Source: Lachnospiraceae bacterium
GTDB taxonomy: Bacteria; Bacillota; Clostridia; Lachnospirales; Lachnospiraceae
DNA: 64,000 nt
Direction of reading: 5' to 3'
NCBI GenBank assembly: GCA_015057275.1
Contig: SVEO01000005.1
Coordinates: 1-64,000 of the forward strand
Shown here: positions 48,477 to 58,270 of the stretch, in pieces
How positions within the stretch are numbered: the first letter of the stretch is position 1
Layout of the letters: each line of letters opens with the position of its first letter
Notes under the pieces: generated by a model
The model's input: only the letters and a program-made list of their open reading frames with translations
The model's database searches: none
Told to the model about the DNA's origin: nothing
Position numbers and translations under genes: made by a program

Positions 48477-49274
48477 ATGAAGAAAATCAGTTGTCTTTTC
48501 GGAATTGCCGTGAGCATGATGGTTTTGCTTTGCGGATGCGGCGGCGAGAAGCTTGAATATAGCATAGACGATGCCAAAGAAAATACGACATATCTCCTGC
48601 AGCAGTTTGTTGCATTAGATGATGCGAGTATTGAGGAAATTTTAAGCTCCGCGACAAGCACCTTGGGTGAGCAGAACCTTGTGATTTACGAAGGTGTGGA
48701 ATCTTATAAGGCGATTCTTGAGGAAGTTGGTACCCCGACGGGTGAGTACGGCGAGGTTGAGTTAAAGGAAGCCGAGGACGAAGTGATTGCCACGATGGAA
48801 GTTGAGTGTAAGGAAAGAGCCTTTACGCTGGAAGTTATCTATTATGTGGATAATGGCAACTTAGTTCCGACCAGCATTGCCTGCACGGCAGTTTATTCGC
48901 TTGGTGAAATGCTCGGCAGCGCAGCAGGCAACACATTGCTTGGCATGGGCTCCGTATTTATTATTTTGATTGTGATTTCTGCTGTGATCGGACAGTTAAA
49001 GAACATCGATATGTTAATCGACAAAGCGATTCAGAAACTGTCTGAGCGAAAGAAAAGAAAGCAGACGGCCAAGAAAGCGACTAGGGCCGACATTGCACAG
49101 GAGACAGCAGAAGTTGTGCCGGCAGCACCGGTTGCGGAAGAAACAGAAGAATTGGTTGATGATTTAGAGCTCGTTGCGGTTATTGCGGCGGCGATTGCAA
49201 TGACAGAGGGAGTTTCTCCGGACGGATTTGTGGTACGTTCCATCAGACGCTCCGCGAAGTGGAAAAGAGCATAA
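48477..49274 (+). CDS. Lipoprotein domain fused to an OadG-like sodium pump gamma subunit
   Basis: Lipobox LLCGC; C-terminal TM (GMGSVFIILIVISAVIGQLK) and acidic/Pro tail typical of OadG. Confidence 0.75.
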   Translation: MKKISCLFGIAVSMMVLLCGCGGEKLEYSIDDAKENTTYLLQQFVALDDASIEEILSSATSTLGEQNLVIYEGVESYKAILEEVGTPTGEYGEVELKEAEDEVIATMEVECKERAFTLEVIYYVDNGNLVPTSIACTAVYSLGEMLGSAAGNTLLGMGSVFIILIVISAVIGQLKNIDMLIDKAIQKLSERKKRKQTAKKATRADIAQETAEVVPAAPVAEETEELVDDLELVAVIAAAIAMTEGVSPDGFVVRSIRRSAKWKRA

Positions 49275-49326
49275 TTATTACACGCATAAAACGTGCCACA
49301 TAGCGGTGGCGGAAAGAGGTTAATTT

Positions 49327-49701
49327 ATGAAAAGCTATAAGATTACAGTAAATGGAAATGTATATGATGTAGTAGTAGAAGAGACGGGTTCGGTTGCAAG
49401 CGCACCGATAGCAGCAGCTCCGATTGCAGCTCCTGTGGCAGCACCAAAGCAGACAGCGGCTCCTGCTCCGGCAGCCGGCGGCGAAGGAAAGATTAAAGTA
49501 AATGCTCCGATGCCGGGCAAGATTCTTGCAGTTAAGACAAGTGTAGGTGCTTCTGTGGCTAAGGGCGAAGTTATCATGGTTTTGGAAGCAATGAAGATGG
49601 AAAACGAAATCGTAGCACCGGAAGCAGGTACCGTAGCATCTATTTCCTGCAAGGAAGGTGACGCGGTTGAGGCAGGCAGCGTACTGGCTTCCTTAAATTA
49701 A
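49327..49701 (+). CDS. Biotin carboxyl carrier protein of a decarboxylase
   Basis: EAMKME biotinylation motif; Ala/Pro linker. Confidence 0.93.
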   Translation: MKSYKITVNGNVYDVVVEETGSVASAPIAAAPIAAPVAAPKQTAAPAPAAGGEGKIKVNAPMPGKILAVKTSVGASVAKGEVIMVLEAMKMENEIVAPEAGTVASISCKEGDAVEAGSVLASLN

Positions 49702-49722
49702 TTCGTTTAGGAGGTTGGTCTG

Positions 49723-50868
49723 ATGCAGAATTTATTAGAAACACTCGGAAATTTCATTGGACAGACTGCATTTATGAACCTTACCTGGGGTAACTTTATT
49801 ATGATTGGCGTTGCATGCTTTTTCCTTTACCTTGCAATTGCCAAGCAGTACGAGCCGTTATTGCTTTTACCGATTGCTTTCGGTATGCTCCTTGTTAATA
49901 TTTTCCCGAATATTATGATTGAGCCGGACAAAGCAGAGAACGGTATCGGTGGTCTGTTACATTACTTCTTTTTATTAGATGAATGGAGTATTTTGCCGTC
50001 CTTGATTTTCATGGGCGTGGGCGCGATGACGGACTTTGGTCCGCTGATTGCAAACCCGAAGAGCTTTTTGCTTGGCGCAGCAGCCCAGTTCGGTATTTAC
50101 AGCGCATATTTCTTTGCGATTTTCTTAGGATTTAATGACAAGGCAGCAGCAGCAATTTCCATTATCGGTGGTGCCGACGGCCCGACATCCATCTTTCTGG
50201 CGTCAAAGCTTGGACAGACCAGTTTGCTGGGGCCGATTGCTGTAGCAGCGTATTCCTACATGGCGTTGGTGCCGATTATCCAACCGCCGATTATGAAGCT
50301 TTTGACAACAGAAAAAGAACGTAAGATTAAGATGGAGCAGCTTCGTCCGGTATCAAAAAGAGAACGTATTTTATTCCCGATTATCGTTACGATTATCGTA
50401 TGTCTGATTTTGCCGGAGACCGCTCCGCTTGTCGGCATGCTGATGTTAGGTAACCTGTTCCGCGAAAGCGGTGTTGTTAAGCAGTTGACAGAGACTGCAT
50501 CCAATGCTTTGATGTACATTGTGGTTATTCTGCTCGGTACTAGCGTTGGCGCAACAACAAGTGCACAGGCATTCCTGACCTGGGATACGATTAAGATTGT
50601 TGCTTTAGGTTTGATTGCATTTGCATTCGGCACCGCTGCCGGTGTTCTTTTTGGTAAGATTATGTGTAAGGTAACCGGAGGCAAGGTAAATCCGCTTATT
50701 GGATCTGCCGGCGTATCGGCTGTTCCGATGGCAGCCCGTGTATCGCAGAAGGTTGGTGCGGAGGCAGACCCGACAAACTTCCTGCTTATGCATGCGATGG
50801 GACCAAACGTAGCAGGCGTTATCGGTACTGCAGTTGCAGCCGGTACATTCATGGCAATCTTTGGATAA
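49723..50868 (+). CDS. oadB: Sodium ion-translocating decarboxylase beta subunit
   Basis: OadB family (ISIIGGADGPTSIFLASKL; GSAGVSAVPMAARVSQKVG). Confidence 0.94.
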   Translation: MQNLLETLGNFIGQTAFMNLTWGNFIMIGVACFFLYLAIAKQYEPLLLLPIAFGMLLVNIFPNIMIEPDKAENGIGGLLHYFFLLDEWSILPSLIFMGVGAMTDFGPLIANPKSFLLGAAAQFGIYSAYFFAIFLGFNDKAAAAISIIGGADGPTSIFLASKLGQTSLLGPIAVAAYSYMALVPIIQPPIMKLLTTEKERKIKMEQLRPVSKRERILFPIIVTIIVCLILPETAPLVGMLMLGNLFRESGVVKQLTETASNALMYIVVILLGTSVGATTSAQAFLTWDTIKIVALGLIAFAFGTAAGVLFGKIMCKVTGGKVNPLIGSAGVSAVPMAARVSQKVGAEADPTNFLLMHAMGPNVAGVIGTAVAAGTFMAIFG

Positions 50869-50893
50869 ATTTAGTGACAGATTAGGAGGAAAT

Positions 50894-52306
50894 ATGGCTG
50901 AACAGATAAAGAAACCGGTAAAGATTACCGAAACAGTCTTACGTGACGCGCATCAGTCTCTGATTGCCACACGTATGAGAACGGAGCAGATGCTTCCGAT
51001 TATTGAGAAGATGGATAAGGTTGGTTATCACTCGGTCGAATGCTGGGGTGGTGCCACATTTGATGCATCCTTACGTTTCTTAAAGGAAGACCCATGGGAG
51101 AGACTTCGTAAGATTAGGGATGGCTTTAAGAACACAAAATTACAGATGTTATTCCGCGGACAGAACATTTTAGGCTATCGTCATTATGCGGATGATGTAG
51201 TAGAGTATTTCGTACAGAAGTCTATTGCAAATGGTATGGATATCATCCGTATCTTTGATTGCTTGAACGATATCCGCAATCTGGAATGCGCAGTAAACGC
51301 AGCGAAAAAAGAAGGCGGACATGCGCAGGTTGCACTTTCCTATACACTCGGTGATGCTTATACACTCGAGTACTGGATGGATATGGCAAAGAAGATTGAA
51401 GATATGGGGGCTCATTCCATCTGTATCAAGGATATGGCAGGCTTACTGCTTCCATACAAGGCAACCGAACTCGTACAGGCATTAAAGGATGCTACCACAT
51501 TACCGATTCAGTTGCACACACATTACACATCCGGTGTTGCGTCCATGACATACTTAAAGGCAATCGAAGCGGGATGCGATATCGTAGATACCGCGATGTC
51601 CCCGTTTGCCCTTGGCACCAGTCAGCCGGCAACAGAAGTTATGGTAGAAACTTTCAAGGGTACACCGTATGACACAGGTTTTGACCAGAACCTGCTTGCA
51701 GAAATCGCGGATTACTTCCGTCCGATGAGAGACGAAGCATTAGAAAGTGGCTTATTAAATCCACGTGTATTGGGCGTTGACATTAAGACATTACTTTATC
51801 AGGTGCCGGGCGGAATGCTTTCCAACATGGTATCCCAGTTAAAGGAAATGAACGCTTCTGATAAATATTACGAAGTGTTGAAGGAAATCCCAAACGTTCG
51901 TAAGGATTTAGGTGAGCCGCCGCTTGTAACACCATCCTCTCAGATTGTAGGTACACAGGCTGTACTTAACGTTGTAATGGGCGAAAGATACAAGAGTGTT
52001 ACAAAGGAAACAAGAGCAGTATTGAGCGGCGAATACGGACAGACCGTTAAGCCATTTAACGAAGAAGTTCAAAAGAAGGCAATCGGCGACAAGGAACCGA
52101 TTACATGCCGCCCGGCTGATTTAATCGAAAACGAATTGGCAAAGATTGAAGCAGAAATCGCACCTTGGAAGGAGCAGGATGAGGACGTATTAACTTACGC
52201 ATTGTTCCCACAGGTGGCGAAGGATTTCTTTGAATATCGTCAGGCGCAGAAGACAAAAGTTGATCCGAAGGTTGCTGACAAAGAAAACGGGGCATATCCG
52301 GTATAA
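50894..52306 (+). CDS. Oxaloacetate decarboxylase alpha / pyruvate carboxylase subunit B-type carboxyltransferase
   Basis: ITETVLRDAHQSLIATRMRTEQMLP; no biotin domain. Confidence 0.92.
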   Translation: MAEQIKKPVKITETVLRDAHQSLIATRMRTEQMLPIIEKMDKVGYHSVECWGGATFDASLRFLKEDPWERLRKIRDGFKNTKLQMLFRGQNILGYRHYADDVVEYFVQKSIANGMDIIRIFDCLNDIRNLECAVNAAKKEGGHAQVALSYTLGDAYTLEYWMDMAKKIEDMGAHSICIKDMAGLLLPYKATELVQALKDATTLPIQLHTHYTSGVASMTYLKAIEAGCDIVDTAMSPFALGTSQPATEVMVETFKGTPYDTGFDQNLLAEIADYFRPMRDEALESGLLNPRVLGVDIKTLLYQVPGGMLSNMVSQLKEMNASDKYYEVLKEIPNVRKDLGEPPLVTPSSQIVGTQAVLNVVMGERYKSVTKETRAVLSGEYGQTVKPFNEEVQKKAIGDKEPITCRPADLIENELAKIEAEIAPWKEQDEDVLTYALFPQVAKDFFEYRQAQKTKVDPKVADKENGAYPV

Positions 52307-52343
52307 TTATTGATGTGCCGTGTGGCACAGAAAACGATAAGAT

Positions 52344-52389
52344 AAAGGCTGTTACAGAAACTGAACATTCAGCTTGTGCAACAGTCTTT
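52344..52389 (+). terminator. Probable terminator hairpin after the decarboxylase cluster
   Basis: AAAGGCTGTT...CTGAA/TTCAG...AACAGTCTTT. Confidence 0.65.
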
Positions 52390-52420
52390 CTTATGCTTTT
52401 TTCAGCAGAGAAAGGAAAAA

Positions 52421-53656
52421 ATGGGAAAAGTAGTCATTATCGGCGGTGGTCCGGCTGGTATGCTCGCAGCGATTGGTGTGGCTGAAAACGGACACGAAGC
52501 CCATATATATGAGAAAAATGAAAAGCTCGGCAAGAAATTGTTTATTACCGGCAAGGGCAGATGTAATTTGACGAACGCATCGGATATGGAGACGATTCTG
52601 CAAAATATTGTCACCAACCGTAAGTTTATGTACAGCGCACTGTATACATACACAAACGAGCAGATTGTCGGTTTGATTGAGAGTTACGGCGTGCCGACAA
52701 AGGTCGAGCGAGGTAACCGTGTATTCCCGGTATCAGACAAATCCTCGGATGTGATCAAGGCGCTTTCTTTAGCGCTTGATGCAAATGGTGTGCAGGTGCA
52801 TTTAAAGTCAAAGGTAAAAGATTTGATTGTTCAGGCAGGCGAAGCCAAGGGCATTGTGCTTGATAACGGTAATTGTGTGTATGCGGATGCGGTTATTGTT
52901 GCTTCCGGCGGATTATCTTATCCGTCGACCGGCTCTGACGGCGACGGTTTTGCGTTTGCACGCAAACAAGGCATTGAGGTGACGCAGATGCGCCCGGCAC
53001 TGGTGCCGCTGACAATCAAAGAAGATATCTGCAAAGATTTGATGGGATTATCTTTGAAAAATGTCTGCGTAACTATCTTGGACGGCAAAAAGCAACTGTA
53101 CCAAAACTTTGGCGAGATGATTTTTACACATTTCGGTGTTAGTGGTCCACTGATTCTTTCGGCATCTAGTATCGTGGCGAAAAAGGTAAGAGAAAAAGAA
53201 CTGACGATGTATCTTGATTTAAAGCCGGCACTGGATGAGGAGCAGCTGGATAAACGTCTTTTGCGTGAGTTTGAACAATTTGCCAACAAACAGTTTAAAA
53301 ATTCCCTTGATTCCCTGTTGCCGAAAAAGTTGATTCCTGTTATCATTGAACTTTCGGGAATTCATCCAGAGCAAAAAGTAAACGAGATTACCCGTGGGCA
53401 GCGTGAAAATCTGCGCAGGGTACTCAAGCAGTTCCCGCTGACTGTTACCGGCACACGCGGTTATCATGAGGCAATTATTACGCAGGGTGGCATTAGCGTT
53501 AAGGAAATCAATGCCGGCACAATGGAGTCAAAAAAGGTAAAATCATTGTTTTTTGCCGGCGAAGTGTTGGATGTTGATGCGATGACCGGTGGTTACAATT
53601 TACAAATTGCTTGGTCGACTGGCTATCTGGCGGGAATTCACGCAGGAAATATATAA
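52421..53656 (+). CDS. HI0933-family flavoprotein (NAD(P)/FAD oxidoreductase)
   Basis: VVIIGGGPAGMLAAIGVAENG; ITGKGRCNLTN; TGGYNLQIAWSTG. Confidence 0.92.
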   Translation: MGKVVIIGGGPAGMLAAIGVAENGHEAHIYEKNEKLGKKLFITGKGRCNLTNASDMETILQNIVTNRKFMYSALYTYTNEQIVGLIESYGVPTKVERGNRVFPVSDKSSDVIKALSLALDANGVQVHLKSKVKDLIVQAGEAKGIVLDNGNCVYADAVIVASGGLSYPSTGSDGDGFAFARKQGIEVTQMRPALVPLTIKEDICKDLMGLSLKNVCVTILDGKKQLYQNFGEMIFTHFGVSGPLILSASSIVAKKVREKELTMYLDLKPALDEEQLDKRLLREFEQFANKQFKNSLDSLLPKKLIPVIIELSGIHPEQKVNEITRGQRENLRRVLKQFPLTVTGTRGYHEAIITQGGISVKEINAGTMESKKVKSLFFAGEVLDVDAMTGGYNLQIAWSTGYLAGIHAGNI

Positions 53657-53689
53657 ACATGCCGCCAAACCGCGGCGAATGGAGAAATT

Positions 53690-54343
53690 ATGTACAATAT
53701 TGCAATTGATGGACCTGCAGGAGCAGGGAAAAGTACTATCGCAAAATTAGTAGCGAAAAAATTGAATTTTATTTATGTAGATACGGGCTCGATGTACCGT
53801 TCGCTGGCTTACGCCTGCTTAAGAGAAGGAGTAACGCAAGGGGAAAAGGAAAAGGTTGTCGAAGTATGTCGCAGAAGCAAGGTGGAGCTTTCTTATGAGA
53901 ATGGCGCACAGATTGTTAAATTAAACGGCGAAAATGTCAATCCGTACATCCGCACAGAGGAAGTCAGCAGCATGACATCTGCGATTGCCGTATATTCGGA
54001 AGTACGTGAAGTATTGCTCGATTTACAGCGTGATATGGCAAAAAAGTGCGACCTTGTGATGGACGGGCGCGATATCGGTACGAACGTATTGCCGAATGCT
54101 GACGTGAAGGTTTACCTGACTGCCAGCGTCGAGACAAGAGCGAAGAGAAGATATCTGGAAATGAAAGAAAAGGGTGTTGATATTTCTCTCGCAGAAATTG
54201 AGAAAGATATCGAAGAGAGGGATTACCGTGACATGCACCGTGATGTGGCACCGCTTAAACAGGCGGAGGATGCGGTATATCTTGATTCGTCAGATATGAG
54301 CATTGATGAAGTGGTAAACGCTATTATCGCGCTTGTGAAATAA
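53690..54343 (+). CDS. cmk: Cytidylate kinase
   Basis: IAIDGPAGAGKSTIAKLVAKKLNFIYVDTGSMYR. Confidence 0.96.
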   Translation: MYNIAIDGPAGAGKSTIAKLVAKKLNFIYVDTGSMYRSLAYACLREGVTQGEKEKVVEVCRRSKVELSYENGAQIVKLNGENVNPYIRTEEVSSMTSAIAVYSEVREVLLDLQRDMAKKCDLVMDGRDIGTNVLPNADVKVYLTASVETRAKRRYLEMKEKGVDISLAEIEKDIEERDYRDMHRDVAPLKQAEDAVYLDSSDMSIDEVVNAIIALVK

Positions 54344-54370
54344 ATTCGCACATTTAGAATGGAGAGGAGT

Positions 54371-55225
54371 ATGGGTAAAGTAATCGTTGCGAAAACCGCA
54401 GGATTTTGTTTCGGGGTCAAACGGGCTGTGGAGCAGGTTTACCGCCAGATTGAAGAAGGGCAAAAACCAATCTACACGTTCGGCCCGATTATCCACAATG
54501 AGGAAGTTGTAAAAGATTTCGAAGCGCGCGGCGTACAAGTAATTGATACGATGGAGGAAATTGCCGGATTATCCGCCGGCACGATGATTATCCGTTCTCA
54601 CGGAGCGACGCGTGCAGTGTATGATGTCATTAGAGAACAGGGCTTGAATCTAATCGATGCCACCTGCCCGTTTGTGAAAAAAATCCACAAGATTGTCGAG
54701 CGGGAAAGCAAGGCAGGCAAGGCAATTATCATCATTGGTAATGATAAGCATCCGGAGGTCGAAGGCATCAAAGGATGGTCCGAAAGTGACACATTTGTCA
54801 TCGGAACCGAGGAAGAAGCTGAAAAATTTACGCTAAATGAGCCAAAACAGGTCTGTATTGTGTCTCAGACGACATTTAATTACAAGAAATTTCAATATTT
54901 AGTTGAAATTATTTCAAAAAAGTCGTATGATATAAATGTTGTAAATACGATTTGTAATGCTACGCATGAGCGACAAGTTGAAGCACAGCAAATAGCGAAG
55001 CAGGTCGAGCAGATGATTGTTATCGGTGGCAAGAATAGTTCGAACACGCAGAAGTTGTTTGAGATTTGTAAAAAAGAATGTGAAGAAACTTATTATATAC
55101 AGACACTCGTTGACTTGCAAGAAGAGCATGTTTCCTGCATAGGTAGAATTGGTATTACAGCGGGGGCTTCCACCCCAAATAATATTATAGAGGAGGTTCA
55201 ATTATATGTCAGAACAGAGCTTTGA
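54371..55225 (+). CDS. ispH: 4-hydroxy-3-methylbut-2-enyl diphosphate reductase
   Basis: AKTAGFCFGVKRAVEQVY; IRSHGATRAVYD. Confidence 0.96.
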   Translation: MGKVIVAKTAGFCFGVKRAVEQVYRQIEEGQKPIYTFGPIIHNEEVVKDFEARGVQVIDTMEEIAGLSAGTMIIRSHGATRAVYDVIREQGLNLIDATCPFVKKIHKIVERESKAGKAIIIIGNDKHPEVEGIKGWSESDTFVIGTEEEAEKFTLNEPKQVCIVSQTTFNYKKFQYLVEIISKKSYDINVVNTICNATHERQVEAQQIAKQVEQMIVIGGKNSSNTQKLFEICKKECEETYYIQTLVDLQEEHVSCIGRIGITAGASTPNNIIEEVQLYVRTEL

Positions 55226-56297
55226 ACAGTTATTGGAAGAATCACTTAAGACAATTAGACAGGGAGAGGTAGTAAAGGGAGTTGTTATTTCCGTTAAGGA
55301 AGATGAAGCCGTATTAAACATCGGTTATAAGTCCGACGGCGTTCTTTCCAGAAATGAATATTCCAACACACCGGTTGATTTGACGACTGTTATCAATGTT
55401 GGTGATGAAATGGAAGTTAAAGTATTAAAGGTAAATGACGGCGAAGGCCAGGTTGCTTTAACATACAAGCGTCTTGCTGCTGAAAAGATTAACAAGCGCT
55501 TAGAAGAAGCATTTGAGAATCAGGAAGTATTAACAGCACCGGTAACTCAGATTATGAACGGCGGTATCTGCGCAACTGTAGAAGGCACAAAGGTATTCAT
55601 CCCGGCAAGCCTTGTATCCGATCGTTTTGAGAGAGACTTAAACAAGTACTTAGATACCGAGGTTTCCTTCGTTATTATCGAGTGCAACCCGAAGAGAAGA
55701 AGAATCATTGGCGATTGCAAGCAGATTATTGTTAAGGAAAAGGCGGAAAAGCAGGTAGCATTATTTGCATCCATCTCCGAAGGTATGACAGTAGAAGGTA
55801 CGGTTAAGAATGTAACAGATTTCGGTGTATTCATCGATCTTGGCGGCGCTGACGGCTTGCTTCACATTTCCGAAATGTCCTGGGGCAGAGTAGAAAATCC
55901 GAAGAAGGTATTCAAGGCAGGCGACGTTGTTAAGGCATTCATTAAGGAAATCAACGGTGAGAAGATCGCCCTTAGCTTAAAGTTTGCAGAAGAAAATCCA
56001 TGGTTAAACGCAGACGTTAAGTACGCAGTAGGTAATGTGGTAACCGGTAAGGTTGCCCGTATGACAGATTTCGGCGCATTTGTAGAGCTCGCAGCAGGCG
56101 TTGATGCATTATTACATGTATCTCAGATCTCCAGAGCACACGTTGCAAAGCCGGCTGACGTATTAAGCGTAGGTCAGGAAATCGAAGCTAAGATTGTTGA
56201 CTTCAATGAAGCTGACAAGAAGATTAGCTTAAGCATGAAGGAATTAGAACCGGAAGCAGCACCTGTAGCAGAAGAAGCTGTAGCTGAAGAGGAATAA
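55206..56297 (+). CDS. rpsA: S1-domain RNA-binding protein (rpsA-like)
   Basis: Multiple S1 repeats (GVFIDLGGADGLLHISEMSW); overlaps ispH by 20 nt. Confidence 0.9.
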   Translation: MSEQSFEQLLEESLKTIRQGEVVKGVVISVKEDEAVLNIGYKSDGVLSRNEYSNTPVDLTTVINVGDEMEVKVLKVNDGEGQVALTYKRLAAEKINKRLEEAFENQEVLTAPVTQIMNGGICATVEGTKVFIPASLVSDRFERDLNKYLDTEVSFVIIECNPKRRRIIGDCKQIIVKEKAEKQVALFASISEGMTVEGTVKNVTDFGVFIDLGGADGLLHISEMSWGRVENPKKVFKAGDVVKAFIKEINGEKIALSLKFAEENPWLNADVKYAVGNVVTGKVARMTDFGAFVELAAGVDALLHVSQISRAHVAKPADVLSVGQEIEAKIVDFNEADKKISLSMKELEPEAAPVAEEAVAEEE

Positions 56298-56312
56298 TTT
56301 GAAAGTAAGCGA

Positions 56313-56339
56313 AAGGGATGCGACAGTGCATCCCTTTTT
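56313..56339 (+). terminator. Intrinsic terminator after rpsA-like gene
   Basis: AAGGGATG-cgacagt-GCATCCCTTTTT. Confidence 0.88.
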
Positions 56340-56437
56340 GTGTATTTGTAGGTGTGCAGCGATAATGATTGCGTTGCAAATGCGCCCTGTAGGAGAATTT
56401 GCAAGTGAATTCTTATTAAAATTAATCGGAGAGTATT

Positions 56438-57001
56438 ATGCGAGTTATTGCGGGAAGTGCCAGAAGAATTACATTAACCACCCCGGCTGGTCTTGACACA
56501 CGACCGACCACTGACCGGATTAAGGAGACATTGTTTAACATTTTGCAGCCGGAACTTCCGGGATGCTGTTTTCTTGATTTGTTTGCCGGCAGCGGCGGCA
56601 TCGGTATTGAAGCGTTATCACGCGGGGCAAGCGAAGCGGTATTTGTAGAGAATAGTCGTAAAGCAGTTGTTTGTATTCAGGAAAATTTAAAAAAGACCCA
56701 CTTTGAAAAGCAGAGTGCGGTGTTTGCGATGGATGCGCTCGCGGCAATTAACCGACTGGATAGTAGCGGCAGAGCGTTTGATATTATATTTTTGGATCCG
56801 CCGTATGGCAAAGGATTGCAGGGAAAAGTGTTGGCAGCGCTGACAGGCTCCAATCTGGTACATGAAGACACTCTTGTTATTTTCGAAGAATCACTGGATG
56901 TGAAGGTGGAGGAGATGGATTTGTCCGGCTTTGAAATTGAACGCATCAAAGAATATAAAACAAACATGCATGTTTTCTTAAAACCCAAGGTAAAGAGTTA
57001 A
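56438..57001 (+). CDS. rsmD: 16S rRNA (guanine966-N2)-methyltransferase
   Basis: MRVIAGSARRITL; LDLFAGSGGIGIEALSRGA; FLDPPY. Confidence 0.95.
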   Translation: MRVIAGSARRITLTTPAGLDTRPTTDRIKETLFNILQPELPGCCFLDLFAGSGGIGIEALSRGASEAVFVENSRKAVVCIQENLKKTHFEKQSAVFAMDALAAINRLDSSGRAFDIIFLDPPYGKGLQGKVLAALTGSNLVHEDTLVIFEESLDVKVEEMDLSGFEIERIKEYKTNMHVFLKPKVKS

Positions 57002-57131
57002 AAATCACACGGATGTGTTGATTTTAACTCGGCAACATTTGTGCCGAAGCGTCACAAAGTTGCTTTGATGATACAAAAAAATCACATTCGTGATTTTTTT
57101 GAGCATTCCTCAGCGAGAACGCTTCGGAATG
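56996..57131 (+). ncRNA. Candidate structured RNA leader, family 1 copy 2 (four hairpins), upstream of coaD
   Basis: Same order of four stem-loops, conserved loops CCGAAGCGT, ATTC and TC-AGCG-NNNN-CGCT-TC; stems covary with 1678-1814. Confidence 0.7.
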
Positions 57132-57139
57132 GAGTGAAA

Positions 57140-57640
57140 ATGGAAAGAATCGCAGTTTATCCGGGCTCGTTTGACCCCGTAACGTTGGGACATTTAGACA
57201 TTATCGAGCGCTCGGCAAAGATTTTTGACAAAATAATTGTCGGAGTTTTGAATAATAATTCAAAAATCCCCTTGTTTTCGGCGGAAGAACGTGTTAGTAT
57301 GTTAGTTGAGGTAACGAAGCATTTAGAAAATGTGCAGGTAATGGCTTTTGAAGGCCTGCTTGTTGATTTTGCTTCACAGTTGCATGCGAGTGTGATTATC
57401 CGTGGTTTGCGCGCAGTCACAGACTTTGAATATGAGTTGCAGATGGCACAGACAAACCGCATTATGCAAGGCAACATTGATACATTTTTCCTGACCACCA
57501 GCTTGGAATATTCGTATTTAAGCTCGAGTGTTGTCAGAGAAGTCGCTAAGTTCGGTGGAGACGTAGCTAAGTTTGTTCCGGCTTCTGTCATCCCCGTATT
57601 GTACAAAAAAGTTAGGAGAAAAGAAGATGGCATTAAATAA
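57140..57640 (+). CDS. coaD: Phosphopantetheine adenylyltransferase
   Basis: [25 protein letters not shown]; the ORF track N-terminal extension is the RNA element read through. Confidence 0.95.
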   Translation: MERIAVYPGSFDPVTLGHLDIIERSAKIFDKIIVGVLNNNSKIPLFSAEERVSMLVEVTKHLENVQVMAFEGLLVDFASQLHASVIIRGLRAVTDFEYELQMAQTNRIMQGNIDTFFLTTSLEYSYLSSSVVREVAKFGGDVAKFVPASVIPVLYKKVRRKEDGIK

Positions 57641-58226
57641 GATTGAACAGTGCATTAATGAAGTAGAAGAATACATCGACGGCTGTAAGTTCGTACCGAT
57701 GTCTACCACAAAAATTATTGTTAATAAGGACGAATTAGACGAATTATTGGCAAATCTTCGTATGAACGTGCCGGAAGAAATTAAAAAGTGCAAGAAGATT
57801 ATCAGCAATAAGGAAACCATTTTGAACAGCGCCAATGAAAAGGCAAACACCATGATTATGGAAGCTACCGCTCATATCAATGAGTTAGTAAGCGAACACG
57901 AGATTATGCAGCAGGCATACGTTCGTGCAAACGAAGTTGTAGAAGAAGCTCGCATGCAGGCAGAAGCGATTCTTGATGCTGCCAACACCGAAGCAAACAA
58001 CTACAAGTCCGCAGCTGTTCAGTACACTGATGACAGACTCTCTGAGATTCAGGGTGTGTTGACCTTAGGTATGCAGCAGTTCTCTGATAAGTATGACTAT
58101 CTTATGAAGCACTTATCTGAAGTATTGCAGGTTGTTGTCAACAATCGTAACGAACTCTATCCGCAGGAAGAAGAAATGCCGATGGTGGATGAAGTATCTA
58201 TAGATGTTGATGCAGAATTAGAATAA
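57627..58226 (+). CDS. Coiled-coil protein of unknown function (ATPase subunit/DivIVA-like)
   Basis: Long amphipathic helices; between coaD and ylbJ. Confidence 0.6.
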   Translation: MALNKIEQCINEVEEYIDGCKFVPMSTTKIIVNKDELDELLANLRMNVPEEIKKCKKIISNKETILNSANEKANTMIMEATAHINELVSEHEIMQQAYVRANEVVEEARMQAEAILDAANTEANNYKSAAVQYTDDRLSEIQGVLTLGMQQFSDKYDYLMKHLSEVLQVVVNNRNELYPQEEEMPMVDEVSIDVDAELE

Positions 58227-58242
58227 TACTACATAAAGTATA

Positions 58243-58270
58243 CGGGGGTGCGAACGCAACCCCCGTTTTT
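58243..58270. terminator. Terminator between convergent genes
   Basis: CGGGGGTGCG-aa-CGCAACCCCCG followed by T5. Confidence 0.85.

Noticed and set aside
57041-57139. Extended N-terminus of CoaD
   Set aside because: The canonical CoaD start ([13 protein letters not shown]) has its own SD and the extension is the structured RNA element.
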